Source: Roseateles oligotrophus | GTDB taxonomy: Bacteria > Pseudomonadota > Gammaproteobacteria > Burkholderiales > Burkholderiaceae_C | DNA length: 64,000 nucleotides | Reading direction: 5' to 3' | Assembly (NCBI RefSeq): GCF_025717515.1 | Contig: NZ_JAJIRN010000006.1 | Location: 124,001 to 188,000, forward strand | Shown: piece after piece, positions 63,374 to 64,000 of the stretch | Layout: each line of letters starts with the position of its first letter | How positions within the stretch are numbered: the first letter of the stretch is position 1 | The notes under the pieces: model-generated | Told to the model about the DNA's origin: nothing | Database searches by the model: none | What the model saw: the letters and a program-made list of their open reading frames with translations, nothing else | Made by a program: the position numbers and the translations under genes

Positions 63374-64000
63374 GCCGCTTCGACCACCTTGACATCGGCC
63401 TGGTGGTGCGCGGCCATGGCCGCCACTACATCGTCGAAAGCCAGGACGGCCTGCGCCGGGTCTGCCACCCGCGCGGCAAAAAGAGTGACTGCGTGGTCGG
63501 CGACTTGGTGCGCTGGGCGCCGTCCGGCAGCGACGAAGGCGTGGTCGAGGCGGTCGAGCCGCGCCGCAACCTGTTGTTTCGCCAGGATGAGTGGAAGACC
63601 AAGAGCTTTGCCGCCAATGTCGATCAGCTCTTGATCTTGGTCGGCGTCGAGCCGGTCTTCAGCGAAACCCAGCTGTGCCGGGCCTTGATCGCGGCCGAGG
63701 CCGCCGACATCTCGACCACCATCGCGCTCAACAAGATCGACCTGCCCGGCACGCCTTCCGCGCGAGAACGGTTGGCGCCCTACCGGGCGATGGAGCTGCC
63801 GATGATGGAGTTGGCGCTGACGGCCGACCGTGAAGGCTCCGCCGCGCTGCTAACGCCCTGGCTGGCCGGCAAGAAGACCTTTGTGATGGGCCCCAGCGGC
63901 ACCGGCAAAAGCACGCTGATCAATCTGCTGATCCCGGACGCCAAGGCGCAGGTCGGCGAGATTTCGGTGGCGCTGAATTCGGGCCGCCACACCACCACCA
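63370..64000 (+). CDS. rsgA: Ribosome small-subunit-dependent GTPase RsgA (3' partial)
   Basis: The frame from GTG 63370 is open to the window end (about 210 residues visible). An OB-fold domain (about 10-75: GLVVRGHGRHYIVES, VVGDLVRW) is followed by the circularly permuted GTPase: G4 NKIDL and then G1 GPSGTGKSTLIN. This protein matures the 30S subunit. The zinc domain lies outside the window. Its GTG start overlaps the phhB stop. Confidence 0.9.
   Translation, partial: MSRFDHLDIGLVVRGHGRHYIVESQDGLRRVCHPRGKKSDCVVGDLVRWAPSGSDEGVVEAVEPRRNLLFRQDEWKTKSFAANVDQLLILVGVEPVFSETQLCRALIAAEAADISTTIALNKIDLPGTPSARERLAPYRAMELPMMELALTADREGSAALLTPWLAGKKTFVMGPSGTGKSTLINLLIPDAKAQVGEISVALNSGRHTTT

Overview
The window reads as one continuous piece of chromosome from a high-GC betaproteobacterium, most likely order Burkholderiales near the Rubrivivax/Leptothrix/Roseateles group. 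This is inferred from protein resemblance, a narXL-narK1K2GHJI nitrate respiration locus, a PEP-CTERM protein with a sigma-54-type promoter, and dense short-spaced operons with ATGA overlaps. I found no rRNA, tRNA, CRISPR array, phage or intact insertion sequence. Both ends cut genes: a porin at the left edge and rsgA at the right edge.

Left third (1-21 kb). A three-gene unit holds a porin, a protein that fuses two periplasmic-binding folds, and a PAS-LuxR regulator. Then come slyX, trhO and a hydrolase, followed by a complete arginine/ornithine uptake operon (aotJQMOP) that carries the metallo-deacylase-like aotO. A scarred gap of 576 bases contains a histidine kinase remnant and a nested inverted repeat. 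After it lie a small lipoprotein, a DUF599 membrane protein, pirin with a divergent LysR regulator, gluQ, a tandem FKBP isomerase, an MgtC-type protein, an M1-type peptidase, an SDR-like protein without the usual catalytic Tyr/Lys, an EamA exporter, a diguanylate cyclase and a histidine kinase.

Middle (21-38 kb). A minus-strand respiratory nitrate reduction block runs narX-narL, then narK1-narK2-narG-narH-narJ-narI, a parvulin isomerase and a beta carbonic anhydrase. FNR-type boxes lie before narX (perfect TTGAT-N4-ATCAA) and before narK1. A metabolite:proton symporter with a large periplasmic loop follows.

Right (38-64 kb). Small housekeeping genes (DsbA-like, DUF1289, ybaK) stand beside a phnX remnant and a degenerate GGDEF protein. 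An operon of DUF3141, phosphotransacetylase and acetate kinase is preceded by an FNR-type box at class II spacing. The DUF3141 protein has a PHA-synthase-like Cys/Asp/His triad and a Lys/Ala/Pro-rich tail. This is the most interesting candidate system in the window: a low-oxygen acyl-phosphate module tied to a putative polyester or acyl enzyme. Next come EVE, VOC and WYL genes, the PEP-CTERM gene, a tautomerase, a three-gene MksBEF/JetABC-like condensin with no JetD nuclease, a cold-shock-DUF1294 protein, an RhlE helicase with an RGD-repeat tail, and a SNF2-like protein whose ATP-binding lysine is missing and which has a 260-residue histone-H1-like N-terminus. The window ends with pabBC, orn, an M48 protease, phhB and rsgA.

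Functionally, nitrate sensing and respiration, the FNR-box acetate kinase module and c-di-GMP/PEP-CTERM surface genes suggest a facultative denitrifying or nitrate-respiring aquatic bacterium that can form aggregates.
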